Source: Laburnicola sp. R22_1 (lineage: Eukaryota > Ascomycota > Dothideomycetes > Pleosporales > Didymosphaeriaceae). From it: 64,000 nucleotides of DNA. Position numbers and translations under genes: made by a program. Shown here piece by piece: positions 10,850 to 22,544 of this stretch. Location of the stretch: positions 1,116,001 through 1,180,000 of the forward strand of contig JACONQ010000019.1 of assembly GCA_014281115.1 (NCBI GenBank), given 5' to 3'. The stretch's first letter is position 1; each line of letters begins with the position of its first letter. The notes under the pieces were generated by a model, which was not told the origin of the DNA, searched no databases, and saw only the letters and a list, made by a program, of their open reading frames with translations.

Positions 10850-11701
10850 GTCGAAGGATGATAAGACTTTGGGGCTCGAGAAAGACGTGAGCTGCGTTCG
10901 TGGGTTGACCTTGTGTCTATTTACTGATCGAGCGCGGTGGAGGAGAGGCGAAACCGACGACGAACTTTTGTGCGGGCGAGATGTGGCTTGCGGGCTCGAG
11001 TCGGCGAAAGGCCACCTGGAAAGCGAAAGCCACCTAGGATTCGGCACGCTAACCTCGTCGGACCTGCACAATTCTAGCCTTGTCCAAAGGCTTCTTTGAC
11101 CGCATTTCCTCGCCTTTTACTTGGGCTGTAAGAACGGCTATTGTGATTCCGGTAGCCTTTGCAGCCGTGCAAAAGCAGCGAGTTGTATTTATCTTGTGTA
11201 GTACGTGCCCAACTGCAACAGCTGAGAACTTTTATTGTCCATGGAAGGGCCTCACAGAAACAAGAACCAAGGCATGATGAATGTGAGCTTGTTATACTAG
11301 AATGTGGTCATCACCTCAATACCTTTGAAGGTAACAAATCGAAGATTTCGCATCCGGGACTTCCCTTGTCGTAACATGGGGGGTTCTCCAGGGCTCTAAA
11401 GTGGTCACGTGCCCACCCGTTCTGCCTGACGCGACGCCCTTTCCCCTCACTTGGGAAAGAGCCCCGGACGCGCCTGCGCACAATGACCCGCACATTGTCG
11501 TGTTAGTTCTCTGACCAAGTCTCTTTCACCCCTTTGGCAGCTCTGTCCTAGCACTTCGTATTTGCCACCGCCGGCGTGAGCGCGCAACTTTTGACGCGAT
11601 CCAATCGGTGGCGGAAAGTTCAGGGGTCGGTATCCCGCCCTTGATTCACCACCTGCCTAGTGTCTCTCGCCTTTCGAAGCCCTCTGTCCGCCGCCGCAGC
11701 G
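10850..11701. promoter_or_regulatory. Divergent upstream region between PHO88 and RAD16
   Basis: About 1 kb separates the two start codons. No gene is seen in it. It includes a CACGTG-type site near 11406 and pyrimidine-rich tracts that run into the 17-bp repeat array before RAD16. Confidence 0.5.
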
Positions 11702-11832
11702 CTCTTCTTCTCAAAGCACTCTTCTTCTCAAAGCACTCTTCTTCTCAAAGCACTCTTCTTCTCAAAGCACTCTTCTTCTCAAAGCACTCTTCTTCTCAAA
11801 GCACTCTTCTTCTCAAAGCACTCTTCTTCTCA
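11702..11832 (+). repeat. 17-bp tandem repeat, seven full copies plus a partial
   Basis: Seven exact copies of CTCTTCTTCTCAAAGCA fill 11702-11820, and a 12-bp partial copy runs to 11832. The array ends 25 bp before the RAD16 start codon, so it lies in the 5' leader or core promoter. Because 17 is not a multiple of three, one 51-bp super-period passes through all three frames without a stop, which creates spurious open frames over it. Confidence 0.95.
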
Positions 11833-11857
11833 ACCTTCAACACAGTCGCCCATCGCA

Positions 11858-14800
11858 ATGGCGCCCCGTCGCTCCAGCCGGAAGTCGATCCTCAACGGTA
11901 CAGATGAGATGGCAAACTTCACTGCCTTAGCTAGCTCTTCTAGTGGGTTTCTTTCACTTGGATAAAAATGGTGGGCTAACTCCATCACAGCTACCACACC
12001 AGTGAAAGCTGGAGAGAGCCTCAAGGCTTTTCGCCCATCACGGTCCCGCTCCTTCGTCCCCGACTCCTCCGACGTTGAAAACAATATCTCCGAGCTCGAA
12101 GAACCCCAACAACCCGAACAATCAACCGGCCTAACACGACAAGTGTTGAAGGCAGTTGCGATACCGTCGATGGCTTCCGAGAAGGCAGCCACGCCTGCTC
12201 GGGGGCGCCTCTCCAGAACGCGGAGCAAGATTGAGTTAGACAGCTCAACAGGCTCGCCTTCATTCGACAACTCCGACTACGAAACTCCAGGGACCAGCAT
12301 CTCGACTACACCGGCGCTTTCAGCTGGCCTCAATACAAAGGTGACTCGTAAGAGCGGTCTCAGCGCAGCTGTATCCGCTGGTTTAGGTGCTTCGTCATCT
12401 CGCAAGCGTCCGCACACAATGGTTCACGATTCCGAGGATGAGGCCAACGGCATCAACGCCGATGCCGAACTCGCCATGCAGATGCAACTAGTGGAGGATG
12501 AGCGGAGTTCGATCGATTCGTCAGACGAAGAGCGCCCTGCCCCAAAGCGAAGGGCTATTGCGTCAACAAGCAACAGCAAGGGTAAGGGCAAGGGTACGGC
12601 TGCTGCGATCGCCGAAGACTCCGATGACGGTCTGCTATCGTTCTCTAATCCAACACCAACATATACCGGCAAAGGCAAAGGGAGAGCCGAACCAGTAAGC
12701 CAGCAACGTGGTCCACGAAGCCGATCAGCTCGTTCTAGCGCAAAGGGCAACAAAATCAGCTTCGCATTAGACCATGGCGTTCCCGACGATGATCTCGACA
12801 AACATCTAACCGACGATCATGACGATGAAGACGAGTTCAAGCTCGAGGAGGAAGACGCGGATTCTCCGTCAGATGATGGTATCATCGACCCTGTTAGTGA
12901 CTCGGACGACGAACCACTTGCACAAGTTAGCAAGCGTCGCCAGGCCGCCATAGCCCCAGCTCCGAAACTGAAACGAGGCAAGAAGTACAAAGCTAAAACA
13001 GTCACTGAGAAAGCAGCACGCGCCCTTCGCAATGCCAGATTTGCTCACATTGAGGACAAATGGGAACGCAAACGAGCAATGAATCGCGAACGGGCCGAAG
13101 AAGCTCACCCTAAACTGCTTACCATGTGGAAAACACTTGAAGCGATACCAGTCCTCGAGGTCCAACAAGCCGAGCAACCTCAGTCCATCAATCGCCGATT
13201 GAAACCTTTTCAACTTGAAGGACTCAGCTGGATGACGAGACAGGAAAAGACCGAGTACAAAGGCGGTCTTCTAGGAGATGAGATGGGCATGGGAAAGACT
13301 ATACAAGCAGTCTCGCTCATCATGTCGGACTGGCCGCAAAAGGAGCCCACACTAGTCGTTGTTCCACCTGTGGCTCTGATGCAATGGTCCAACGAGGTCA
13401 AGGAGTACACGGACGGTAAACTCAAGGTTCTGGTCTATCACGGCACGAATGCAAAGTGCAAGAAAATGACCGTCAAAGACCTGCGGAAATTCGATGTTAT
13501 CATGGTCTCATACAACAGCTTAGAGTCATTGCACCGCAAGGAGACAAAAGGCTGGACGCGCGGTGAGGATATTGTCAAAGAAGCCTCACCTCTTCACGCC
13601 ATCAAGTATCATCGACTTATCCTTGATGAGGCTCACAGTATCAAGTCTCGCACGACCGGTGTTGCCAAGGCTTGCTTCGCGCTCAAGGGATCCTACAAGT
13701 GGTGCCTATCAGGAACTCCAGTTCAGAATCGGATTGGAGAGTTTTTCTCATTACTCCGATTTCTCGAAGTTCGACCGTTCGCAGATTACTTTTGCCGAAG
13801 CTGCGACTGTGAGCAGTTACACTGGACCGTCGACGAGTTCCACATGTGCAAAGCCTGTGACCATGGAGCTTCGGAGCACATATCTGTCTTCAACCAGGAG
13901 CTTCTAAACCCCATCACTGGTGATGACCCGGAATTGCGCGAGGAAGCTCTTGGGAAGCTACACATGATCACTGCTCGTATCATGCTGCGTCGGATGAAGC
14001 GCGACCATACCAATTCGATGGAATTGCCAATGAAGGACATCGTGATTCATAATGAGTTTTTCAGTGAAGTCGAGCGAGACTTCTCTACTTCCATCATGTC
14101 AAACTCGGCCCGAAAATTCGACACCTACGTCGCGCAAGGCGTTATGCTCAACAACTATGCCAACATCTTCGGTCTAATAATGCAGATGCGTCAGGTTGCC
14201 AACCATCCAGACTTGCTTCTCAAGAAGACAGCAGCCGAGGGCAGCCAAAACGTATATGTGTGCAACATCTGTGATGAGCCTGCAGAGGACGCAGTGCGCT
14301 CGCGTTGTCATCATGACTTTTGTCGAGCATGCGTCAAAGATTTTATGGAGACGTGTGAAGCTTCTGGGATCGATGCTGACTGCCCCCGCTGCCATATTGC
14401 TCTGTCGATCGACTTTGAGCAGCCAGAACTCGAGCAAGACGAAGACTCTGTCAAGAAAACGTCGATTATCAATCGCATCAAGATGGAGAACTGGACGTCT
14501 TCTACCAAGATCGAGATGCTCGTCTATGATCTCTACAAACTCCGAAGCAAGAAACAGACGCTCAAATCAATTGTCTTCAGTCAGTTCACGTCGATGCTGC
14601 AGTTGATTGAATGGCGCCTCCGTCGTGCAGGTTTCAACACGGTCATGCTTGATGGCTCAATGACGCCTGCCCAGCGTCAGAAGAGTATTGAGCATTTCAT
14701 GACCAACCCAGACGTCGAAGTCTTTCTAGTGTCGCTCAAGGCTGGTGGAGTGGCCCTGAACCTCACGGAGGCTTCCAGGGTATTCATCGTGGATCCGTAA

Positions 14801-15073
14801 GTTACGCTCCTTTTACTTGGAACATGTGTACTAACACGACATAGATGGTGGAACCCTGCTGCTGAGTGGCAGTCTGCTGATCGTTGTCATCGTATCGGCC
14901 AAAAGCGTCCCTGTGTCATCACGCGTCTCTGCATCGAGGACAGCGTGGAGTCGCGCATGGTAGCGTTGCAGGAGAAAAAGGCAGCCATGATTGCGGGAAC
15001 TGTCAACAACGACAAGGTTGCAATGGATCGCTTGAGTCCAGAAGACTTGCAGTTCCTTTTCCGGGGTTCTTAA
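11858..15073 (+). CDS. RAD16: RAD16-like SNF2 ATPase with RING finger
   Basis: A 1,024-residue protein from three exons in frame: 11858-11897, 11991-14796 and 14845-15073 (last intron GTAAGT...CTAAC...TAG). The first 370 residues are acidic, low in complexity and have basic nuclear-localisation-like patches. The SNF2 motor follows with P-loop GDEMGMGKT (about residue 442) and DEAH (about 557). A C3HC4 RING (CNICDEP...CPRCH, about 770-812) is inserted before the C-terminal helicase lobe, which ends in [14 protein letters not shown]. This arrangement is that of yeast Rad16, which works with Rad7 in global-genome nucleotide excision repair and in ubiquitin ligation. Rad5 and other RING-SNF2 relatives are the alternative, but no HIRAN domain is seen. 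Confidence 0.93.
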
Positions 15074-15680
15074 ACGAATACCCACGTTTACTTGTGTAAA
15101 CATTTGAATATTTAGTACGGCTACTTTCATGAGAGTTATGATTACGGGTTGATGAGAGTAGACGCTTTCAGCATGAATGTCGCAGGTCACGGTTGGTGTA
15201 TTGGCGTTCCCTTAAACGGTCATCTGCGTATATTTAGGACGGCTTCATTGGAAATACGGGAAAAGGCATGACATGGTGAGCAGCAGGTGCATGAGTAGTA
15301 GAACAATAGCTTACCTTAGTATGCGTTTTTAATGCTCTGTGGGAACATCATGCGACGTCTGCCTCTGTAGTCCTAGGATTTGAAACCGCGTCACCTGCGA
15401 TTGCAAAACCTAAGGCCGCTGTACCGCCATTGCGATGCTGCAAGGTAGCCACTGCTAGCAACGGCGCCAAGCATCGTGGGGTAGATCATCGCTTCTCCAG
15501 ATCATTGGTGCAGCTCTCACTACCTCGAAGGTAGAACTTTACCCGATGCAACACTTTGAAATCATATACAGTGGAGTTTCCCAGTTAGAACGTCCGTTTT
15601 TGAGAATTAACTCCTCTGTGGAGCCGCTGTCCTTGTCTTTTCCTCGTCAGCAGTCCCGCTGCGTTCCGAGCAACACCGTA
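15074..15680. other. Spacer between RAD16 and the DNA transposon
   Basis: No gene is seen. It ends at the TA where the transposon inserted. Confidence 0.6.
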
Positions 15681-15736
15681 ACGTGTCCGTGCGCGTGATG
15701 CGCCACTTCGCGTGATGGGCCACCCACGCCAAAACA
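15681..15736. repeat. Left terminal inverted repeat
   Basis: Exact reverse complement of 17735-17790 over 56 bp, with two copies of GCGTGATGSGCCAC separated by TTC. Confidence 0.95.
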
Positions 15737-15768
15737 CTCAAACTTCGCAACCTCGTAACTCCACCATC

Positions 15769-17638
15769 ATGGCTCCAATCGATAATGCCGTTGCAGATAT
15801 AACGTCGCTAAATTCTGGCGAACAGTTCTCGTACCAAAAAATAGCTAAAAAGTATGGTGTTTCTCGCTCAACTTTAACACGAAGGCACCAAGCTACAACA
15901 CAGCCGCACGCGTCCAAGATCATCAACCAACAGAAGCTTACTCCGCCACAGGAGGCAGAGCTTGTTAACTATATAGAAGGACTTACAGCACGTCACTTGC
16001 CTCCTACAAGAGAGATGGTACAGAATTTCGCGTCTACAATTGCGAAGGAGCCCGTGAGCGAGAGCTGGGTTACGCGCTTCATCAACAAACACGACATCCA
16101 TCTCATCTCTCAATGGGCAACGGGTATGGACGCCAATCGCCACAACGCCGACTCAGGGGATAAATACAGCCTGTATTTTGATTACCTAGGTGACAAAATC
16201 TAGGAATACGACATCGAGCCTCGTCACATACAATATGGATAAGAAGGGCTGCCTAATTAGTATTATTAGTAGATCAAAACGGGTGTTCAGCAGGCGAATG
16301 TGGGAGAAGAAGGAAGTTAAAGCAGCTCTCCAAGATGGCTCTTGTAAATGGATTACCATCTTAGCATGCGTCTGCGCCGACAGATCAGCCTTGCCGCCAA
16401 GCCTTATCTATCAGGCTACCAACAACGGCATACAATCAAGCTGGGTAGAGGACATCAAGGCAGGAGAGCACTTAGTACACGTCACCTCATCGCAGTCAGG
16501 CTAGACCAACAACAATATCGGCCTTGCCTGGCTCGAACAGGTGTTTGATCGCTACACCAAGGCAAAAGCTCGACGATCTTACCAACTACTTATCCTTAAT
16601 GGCCATAGATCTCACGTTACTATGGATTTTATTGACTACTGCGATCAGAATAGGATCCTCCTAGCTATACTTCCTCCTCATTCAACTCACACGCTTCAGC
16701 CGCTTAATGTGGTGCTCTTTAAGCCTCTCTCAACTGCGTACTTAGCTGAGCTATCAACCCACCTCCATAAGAGCCAAGGCCTTATCCCTGTTAAGAAGGG
16801 CGACTTCTTCCCTCTATTCTGGAAGGCCTGGACGAGCTCCTTTAAGGAGGAGACGATACTTAAGTCTTTTAAAGCAACGGGTATCTCACCATTCAACCCA
16901 GAGGTTATACTCAAAAGGTTCACCCAAACCACCCAAGATGAGCAGGGATCGCGAGAGAGCTCTACGTCAGTACTCAGTGGATCTGACTGGCGTAAACTAG
17001 ATCGCCTTGTACGATCTGCAGTAGAAGACCAGAGCAGCAAGGACGCGCAGAAGCTCAGCCGCTCACTCCACCATATCTCAGTTCAGAACGAGCTACTTCG
17101 CCATGAAATCAGCGGGCTCGAGGAGGCACTATCAGTCAAGAAGAAGCATAGGAAGAAGGGCAAGCCGCTTGACCTTCAGCGACGTCAAGAGTACCATGGG
17201 GGAGCAGTCATCTGGTCACAAAGGAAGATTCGGGAGGCTCGTGTACGCCAGTCTGTGAAAGAGCAAGAGGAGAAGGAGCAGAAGCTTCAAAAAGCGGAGA
17301 CAGCTAAGTTAAGGAAGGCAGCTAAACTGTATAAGGAGAAAATTGCAGAGGAGAAGCGTGTGGCGCGGGAGGCGGCCAAGGTAGCTAGGGAGAAGGAGAA
17401 GGCTGAGAAGGCAGCAGAGCGCGCTCGCCAGAAAGCGGCTCGTGGCGCAGTAAAAGCTCTACAATCAACCCAAAAGGGTAAGAGAAAGGCCTCGCAGCTA
17501 TCTACGCAGAGCAATAAGCGTCAGAAGCGTGTGGTTGACGCTGTAGCTACTAAGGAGGCCTCAGGTGCCGCATCAGCAGCTCCACCTAAGGCCACGCGGT
17601 GCGGCCGCAACGTCAAGCTTCCAGGTAAATACAAGTAG
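15769..17638 (+). pseudogene. Fot1/pogo transposase, inactivated
   Basis: The frame opens at ATG 15769 with a helix-turn-helix (YQKIAKKYGVSRSTLTRR) and a CENP-B-like second DNA-binding domain (about 15940-16140). It is broken by TAG 16201-16203, a one-base frameshift between about 16204 and 16240, and TAG 16502-16504. The DDE core then runs 16541-16900, and a long basic, Lys/Glu/Ala-rich coiled-coil tail runs to TAG 17636-17638. The first catalytic Asp survives (YNMDKKG). The family's second (normally in LDGH) and third (normally in QPLD) are Asn here, at 16598-16600 and 16706-16708. Both changes, and the second TAG, fit CpA-to-TpA on the opposite strand. Confidence 0.92.
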
Positions 17639-17734
17639 TGCAGGTTAATTGCAAGCATTAACATAGTACTCCGCTATAAAATCTAGTGATAATAGCTACT
17701 GTGTGTGGCTCTACAGCCTCGTTTCTCGCAGAGC

Positions 17735-17790
17735 TGTTTTGGCGTGGGTGGCCCATCACGCGAAGTGGCGCATCACGCGCACGGACACGT
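17735..17790. repeat. Right terminal inverted repeat
   Basis: Exact reverse complement of 15681-15736, with TA following it as the target duplication. Confidence 0.95.
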
Positions 17791-18200
17791 TACTGCCGCC
17801 CACCACCGCACATACTGTCTGAAAGAGCATGGAAATAGAGTCCCAAACTACGGACGAAAGTCTCTGCTGCTTCCGCGGATACCGAGGAGATGAGCAACAC
17901 GATGGTTTTGCTTAGACACAGAAACGCTCCTTTGGGTCGCTATTTGGTAACAGAAACCTCCATACGGGATGACGCCTAGCGTAGTCCCGGATCACCACCG
18001 ATGGATCGTCAGTCATCATACCCGTGATCCAAAACATCACGGCAGTAAAGCATGGACCGGTAGTATAACGTTTGATGCCATCCGTCCGATTCCTCCTCCC
18101 TGTCCCTGTATTCTACGACCTGCAGACTTCACTTGTGCTCATGTCTCAATAGATCGTTCTAAGAATTGTGGACCTCTATTTGCTGCGACATGGTACAATT
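17791..18200. promoter_or_regulatory. Upstream region of the HPP gene
   Basis: About 410 bp between the transposon and the HPP start. No separate gene is seen. A further 5' exon of the HPP gene could lie here. Confidence 0.4.
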
Positions 18201-19314
18201 ATGAACGACAACTCAACGACTAGAGTAGCTGGGATTGGTTTCATACGCAAGGCGGAAACGTGGAATATCGACATCGACCGCTATGTCAACCGCGCTGTCC
18301 CTCCGTCTCCGCTTCATCGGTTCCCAAAGTCAATATCGAGGTTCCTAGGATACAGAAAGGAGCAAAAGCAAGATGTAGGGAATGTCCTGGGAGCTTTTTG
18401 GTCATTCGTAGGCGCGTTCTGCGGGTTAGCAGTTATCGCGGCCGTATTCAACAATACTGGCTCCATTCAGCTGCATCAACCCCCTGCTTTGATTGCATCG
18501 TTTGTGAGTACTTTCTCCATCCATAGCACACACACATTCGGTCTGTTCCGTCATGGTAATTATACATGGCTGACACGCAACATGCATCTCAAAAATCCAA
18601 AGTCCCCCAGTAGTGTTGTTCTACAAGAAAGCTGACATGGCAAAGGGCGCTTCGGCTGTATTGGAGTACAACGCGATTCGCTCGCCTCTTGGTCAACCGC
18701 GCAATGCTCTCCTCGGCCACACCTTTTCTGCCATCATCGGCGTTGCAATCACGAAACTCTTTCGACTCCACTCAGACTTCGAGAAAATCAAATGGATAGC
18801 AGGCGCAATGTCTTGTGGCATCGCTTCCGCTGTCATGCTCATCACCGGCACAGTTCATCCACCTGGCGGTGCGTCTGCTGTCCTCGCCGCAACCTCGCCC
18901 GAAATCACAGAGATGGGTTGGTACTTCGTTGGCATAGTCATGTGGGGAACCACTCTGATGATAATCGTTGGACTTGCGATCAACAACATTCAAAGGCAGT
19001 TTCCAATCTACTGGTGGACTCCGTTACCTCTTCGAGAAATGAGGCGCAATGATGTGAAGGTGGGTCCAGATGGTTGTAGAGGGTTCGAAGAGAAGCATTC
19101 GGACCTCGCAGAGGACGACGAAGAGGAACTGCACCGAATCAGCATTTCTGCGCTCGGGATCACGTTGCCCGATAGTTTGGCACTCAGTAGCAAGGAAGCA
19201 GAGCTCTTGGAACGCCTGCGCGATCGACTTTCGATGAAACAACCCACAGGATCCCATCTATCGATGACAAGCGTATCTACCGCAGTGTCCGAGTCCAAAA
19301 ATGACGTGCAATAG
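18201..19314 (+). CDS. HPP-family integral membrane protein
   Basis: Two exons, 18201-18504 and 18646-19314, are joined by a 141-bp intron (GTGAGT...GCTGAC...AAAG) and leave frame intact. Hydrophobic segments near residues 68-90, 115-135, 147-165 and 180-200 give four or more membrane spans. The family motif TGTVHPPGGASAV (His-Pro-Pro) is present in the third span region, and LGHTFSAIIGV and YNAIRSPLGQPRN match family blocks. The C-terminal 100 residues are hydrophilic and acidic and should face the cytosol. Bacterial and plant HPP proteins have been linked to nitrite transport into plastids; the fungal role is not established. ATG 18201 is the first Met that fits; the true start could lie upstream. 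Confidence 0.88.
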
Positions 19315-20032
19315 CGATACCGCTGGTGCGCATTCGTAGCCAGGACATCTTCTGCATGGCAAGGCGTTACGGTGGCATACCATGGTGTTTACAAGAGAAG
19401 CGTTCGGCGTTCAGTCCTCCAGCGTCTCGGTTATGATGACGATTCTTTCTATTCGTTATCTAGTTCACCGGCACTGTTGTATCCCTAGCCTTGACATCTC
19501 TAGACAATACCAGCCAGCAACCTGATACAAGGATGGCCTATATTTGGATGAAAAAATAGTATTCTGGGATGGCTTATAACCCAGCATATACAGTACTAGG
19601 AAAATCTAATGAGCATGTGCTGCCCCAGGATAAAACGCCGATTTCACGCAGATTTTTGTCTTGCAGCTGTATGATGATGAGATACCGTACCATGACCTAT
19701 CTTCGCACATTTGATGGAGCCGGAGCCTCCATCCTCGCATATGGTCCGTGCCCGACCCCGCCACTGTGGCCTGCCCTACGAAAATTGATTGCAGCCGCGT
19801 TTGTCTGACCTTTGAATGAATTTCCATTCTCTTTCCACACAAATCCTCGTCTACCTTCGCAAGCTTCTCACCTTTGACCTTTGTTTTCCAAACACGGGCA
19901 GTGCAGCGCTAATCCCGGTTCGGTTTGAGTCCTATCGATAAGGCAGCGGGGCAACTTTGACTTTGGGCGCCACTACACGAAATTTCCTCGCCCTCCTTCA
20001 ACCACAGGACCTCTCACACATCAGAAAACAAT
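19315..20032. promoter_or_regulatory. Spacer holding the ARB1 promoter
   Basis: About 720 bp with no gene. The 150 bp before ARB1 are rich in C and T (CTTTGACCTTTG, CTTCTCACC), a common form of fungal promoter for highly expressed translation genes. Confidence 0.4.
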
Positions 20033-21994
20033 ATGGTCTCCGCATCCAAAGCCGCACGCCAGGCCAAGCGCGTCGCCGACGGCAAGGAGCCGAAGAAGAC
20101 AGCGGCCTCGAAGGTCGGCTCCAAGGCGGCTTCCAAGAATGCCTCCAAGGCGTCGTCGGTCAACGGCGACGAGACAGAGGACTTGGAACTAAATGAGGAA
20201 GTCAAGAAGCTCACCATGCAGGAAGACGAGCACGGTCTATCAGACCGTGTAACGACAGGTGTGCTTGCCTCCCTCGAAGCCTCTCGCGACGTCAAGATCA
20301 CCTCCGCCTCGCTCGTGTTCCACGGCCGCGTTCTCTTCAACGACACGACCATCGAGGTCAACTACGGGCGCCGCTACGGACTTCTCGGCGAGAACGGTTG
20401 CGGAAAGTCGACGCTGCTCAAGGCCATCGATAAGCGCGAGTTCCCCTTCCCGGAGCACATCGACATCTATCTGCTGGACAAGGGTGCACCAGCCACCGAG
20501 CTGGGTGCTCTTGACTGGGTCGTGCGAGAAGCTGAAAACGAAATGGCCCGCTTGGAGAAGCTTGCCGAGGATATTCTCGAAAAGGACGGCCCGGACAGTC
20601 CTCTGCTAGAGGAGATCTACGAGGTGCGTATCTGCGCTGAGCATGAAAAATGGCACTGTTAACATTTTGGTAGCGACAAGAGGAAATGGACCCTAACACT
20701 TTCGCGGTGCGTGCGGGAATTATCTTGACCGGTCTCGGATTCAACAAGAAAACCATTCACAAGAAGACAAAAGACATGTCCGGTGGCTGGAAGATGAGAG
20801 TCGCGCTCGCCAAGGCTTTGTTCGTCAAGCCCTCCCTTCTCTTGCTCGATGACCCGACTGCTCATTTGGACTTGGAGGCGTGCGTGTGGCTGGAGGAATA
20901 TATGAAGAAGTGGGATCGTACCCTCATCCTCGTCTCCCACTCTATGGACTTCTTGAACGGTGTCTGCACAAACATGATTGACATGCGTCAAAAGCAGCTT
21001 CTCTACTACGGTGGTAACTACGACACCTATATCAAGACGCGCACTGAGCAGGAGGTCAACCAAATGAAGGCCTACGAGAAACAGCAGGACGAAATCAAGC
21101 ACATCAAGAAGTTCATCGCTTCCGCTGGTACATATGCCAACTTGGTTCGACAAGCCAAGTCTAGGCAGAAGATTCTGGACAAGATGGAGGCCGACGGTTT
21201 CATCCAACCCGTCATTCCCGACCGAGTCTTCACCTTCCGTTTCGCTGATGTTGAAAAGCTCCCTCCTCCTGTGCTTGCGCTGGACGATGTGACCTTCTCG
21301 TACTCGGGCAAGGCAGAGGACAATCTATATGAGAATCTCGACTTTGGTGTCGACATGGATTCTCGAACTGCTCTTGTCGGACCGAACGGTGTTGGAAAAT
21401 CTACCCTCCTCAAGATTTTCACTGGCGCTCTCTCACCAACATCAGGAGTTGTATCTCGCCACACTCATTTGAAACTCGGCGTGTACAGCCAACACTCGGC
21501 GGAACAGCTGGACCTAACCAAGTCGTCCCTTGACTTTGTTCGCGACAAATTTTCTCATATATCTCAGGACCACCAGTACTGGAGACAACAGCTCGGTCGC
21601 TACGGAATGACTGGTGAAGGACAGACGGCAAAGATGGCCACGCTCTCCGAAGGTCAAAAAAGCCGTATCGTCTTCGCATTGCTGGCCATTGAAAGCCCGA
21701 ACATGATCTTGCTAGACGAGCCTACCAACGGTTTGGATATTCCCACTATCGATAGTTTGGCGGATGCTATCAACGCTTTCAGTGGTGGTGTTGTTGTTGT
21801 GTCCCACGACTTCCGGTAAGTTATCCCACCGAGGTGCGCATGAAGCGTCACTGACAAGCTTTAGGTTGCTCGACAAGATCGCAAAAGACATTATGGTATG
21901 TGAACATAAGACGGTGCGGAAATGGGATGGCACCATCGCCCAATACAAACAGCACCTGCAAAAGAAGATGGTGGCTTCCGGCATCCTCAAGTGA
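20033..21994 (+). CDS. ARB1: ARB1, ABC-F ATPase of ribosome biogenesis
   Basis: A 620-residue protein from three exons in frame: 20033-20623, 20674-21815 and 21865-21994. It is a soluble twin-cassette ABC-F protein without membrane spans. A Lys/Ala-rich basic head precedes cassette 1 with Walker [10 protein letters not shown] (about 119), signature [14 protein letters not shown] and Walker [13 protein letters not shown]. Cassette 2 has GPNGVGKST (about 435), [12 protein letters not shown] and [12 protein letters not shown]. The Asp in place of the catalytic Glu of Walker B in cassette 1 is a feature of the ARB1/ABCF2 branch. Yeast Arb1 is essential and shuttles between nucleus and cytoplasm, helping 40S and 60S assembly. 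Length matches (yeast 610). Confidence 0.96.
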
Positions 21995-22544
21995 GAGATT
22001 ATGGAGTAGTAGACTGCGTGCATATGGGCTAGGGATGAGGAAACGAACCAAAAGAAACAACTGGGGCGTATAATACTTGTTTGCGGGAGCCAGCAGCTTG
22101 CCCGGCGCTGCTTCTGCATGACAGTAGGAGTTTCTAAATTTTGCGCTTCATGCTGCATTGGGCCTTAGAGGCGTTATTAGACTTGCGTTTTACGATAAAA
22201 TGATAACTTGGAGTCCCATATACCATTGCCGGTTGAGTTTGGAATGAAATCCATGTGTTGGTGTGCTGAGCTGTGAACACTCGATCAAGTTTAGCGTCTT
22301 TGTGCCCTACGCCTAGGTGCGTAATTGGGTGCTTCGGCGATTTCTCGCTCTAGGCCGCGGTAGCTCATATAGCAGTGACAACCGACCCCGCGAGCTTGAC
22401 CTTGTAGACGTTGGAGCTTTCACACAAGACACACTCTTGTTGTTGCGGCTTGCCTAGCTCGCTTCCGAGACGACGCTCTTTCACATCTATATGCTATAGC
22501 CCGAACTCAGCCGCATTACCCGAATCAAGCTCGTGTTGCCCATC
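21995..22544. promoter_or_regulatory. Spacer and GID9 upstream region
   Basis: No gene is seen between ARB1 and GID9. An AT-rich stretch near 22190-22215 is a likely ARB1 3' end. Confidence 0.4.

Larger units (their letters stand above)
15681..17790 (+). mobile_element. Fot1/pogo-type DNA transposon (Tc1-mariner superfamily)
   Basis: A 2,110-bp element with perfect 56-bp inverted ends (15681-15736 and 17735-17790, outer bases ACGTGTCC) inside a TA dinucleotide on each side (15679-15680 and 17791-17792), the duplication typical of this superfamily. It carries one transposase gene with a psq-type helix-turn-helix, a CENP-B-type DNA-binding domain and a DDE_1 domain. The ends are intact but the gene is dead. 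Each inverted end contains the motif GCGTGATGSGCCAC twice, probably transposase-binding sites. Confidence 0.95.

Noticed and set aside
11702..11832. CRISPR-like array
   Set aside because: Head-to-tail copies without spacers in a eukaryotic leader; a plain tandem repeat.
20659..21207. 182-codon - strand frame within ARB1
   Set aside because: Antisense to conserved ABC motifs; no independent support.
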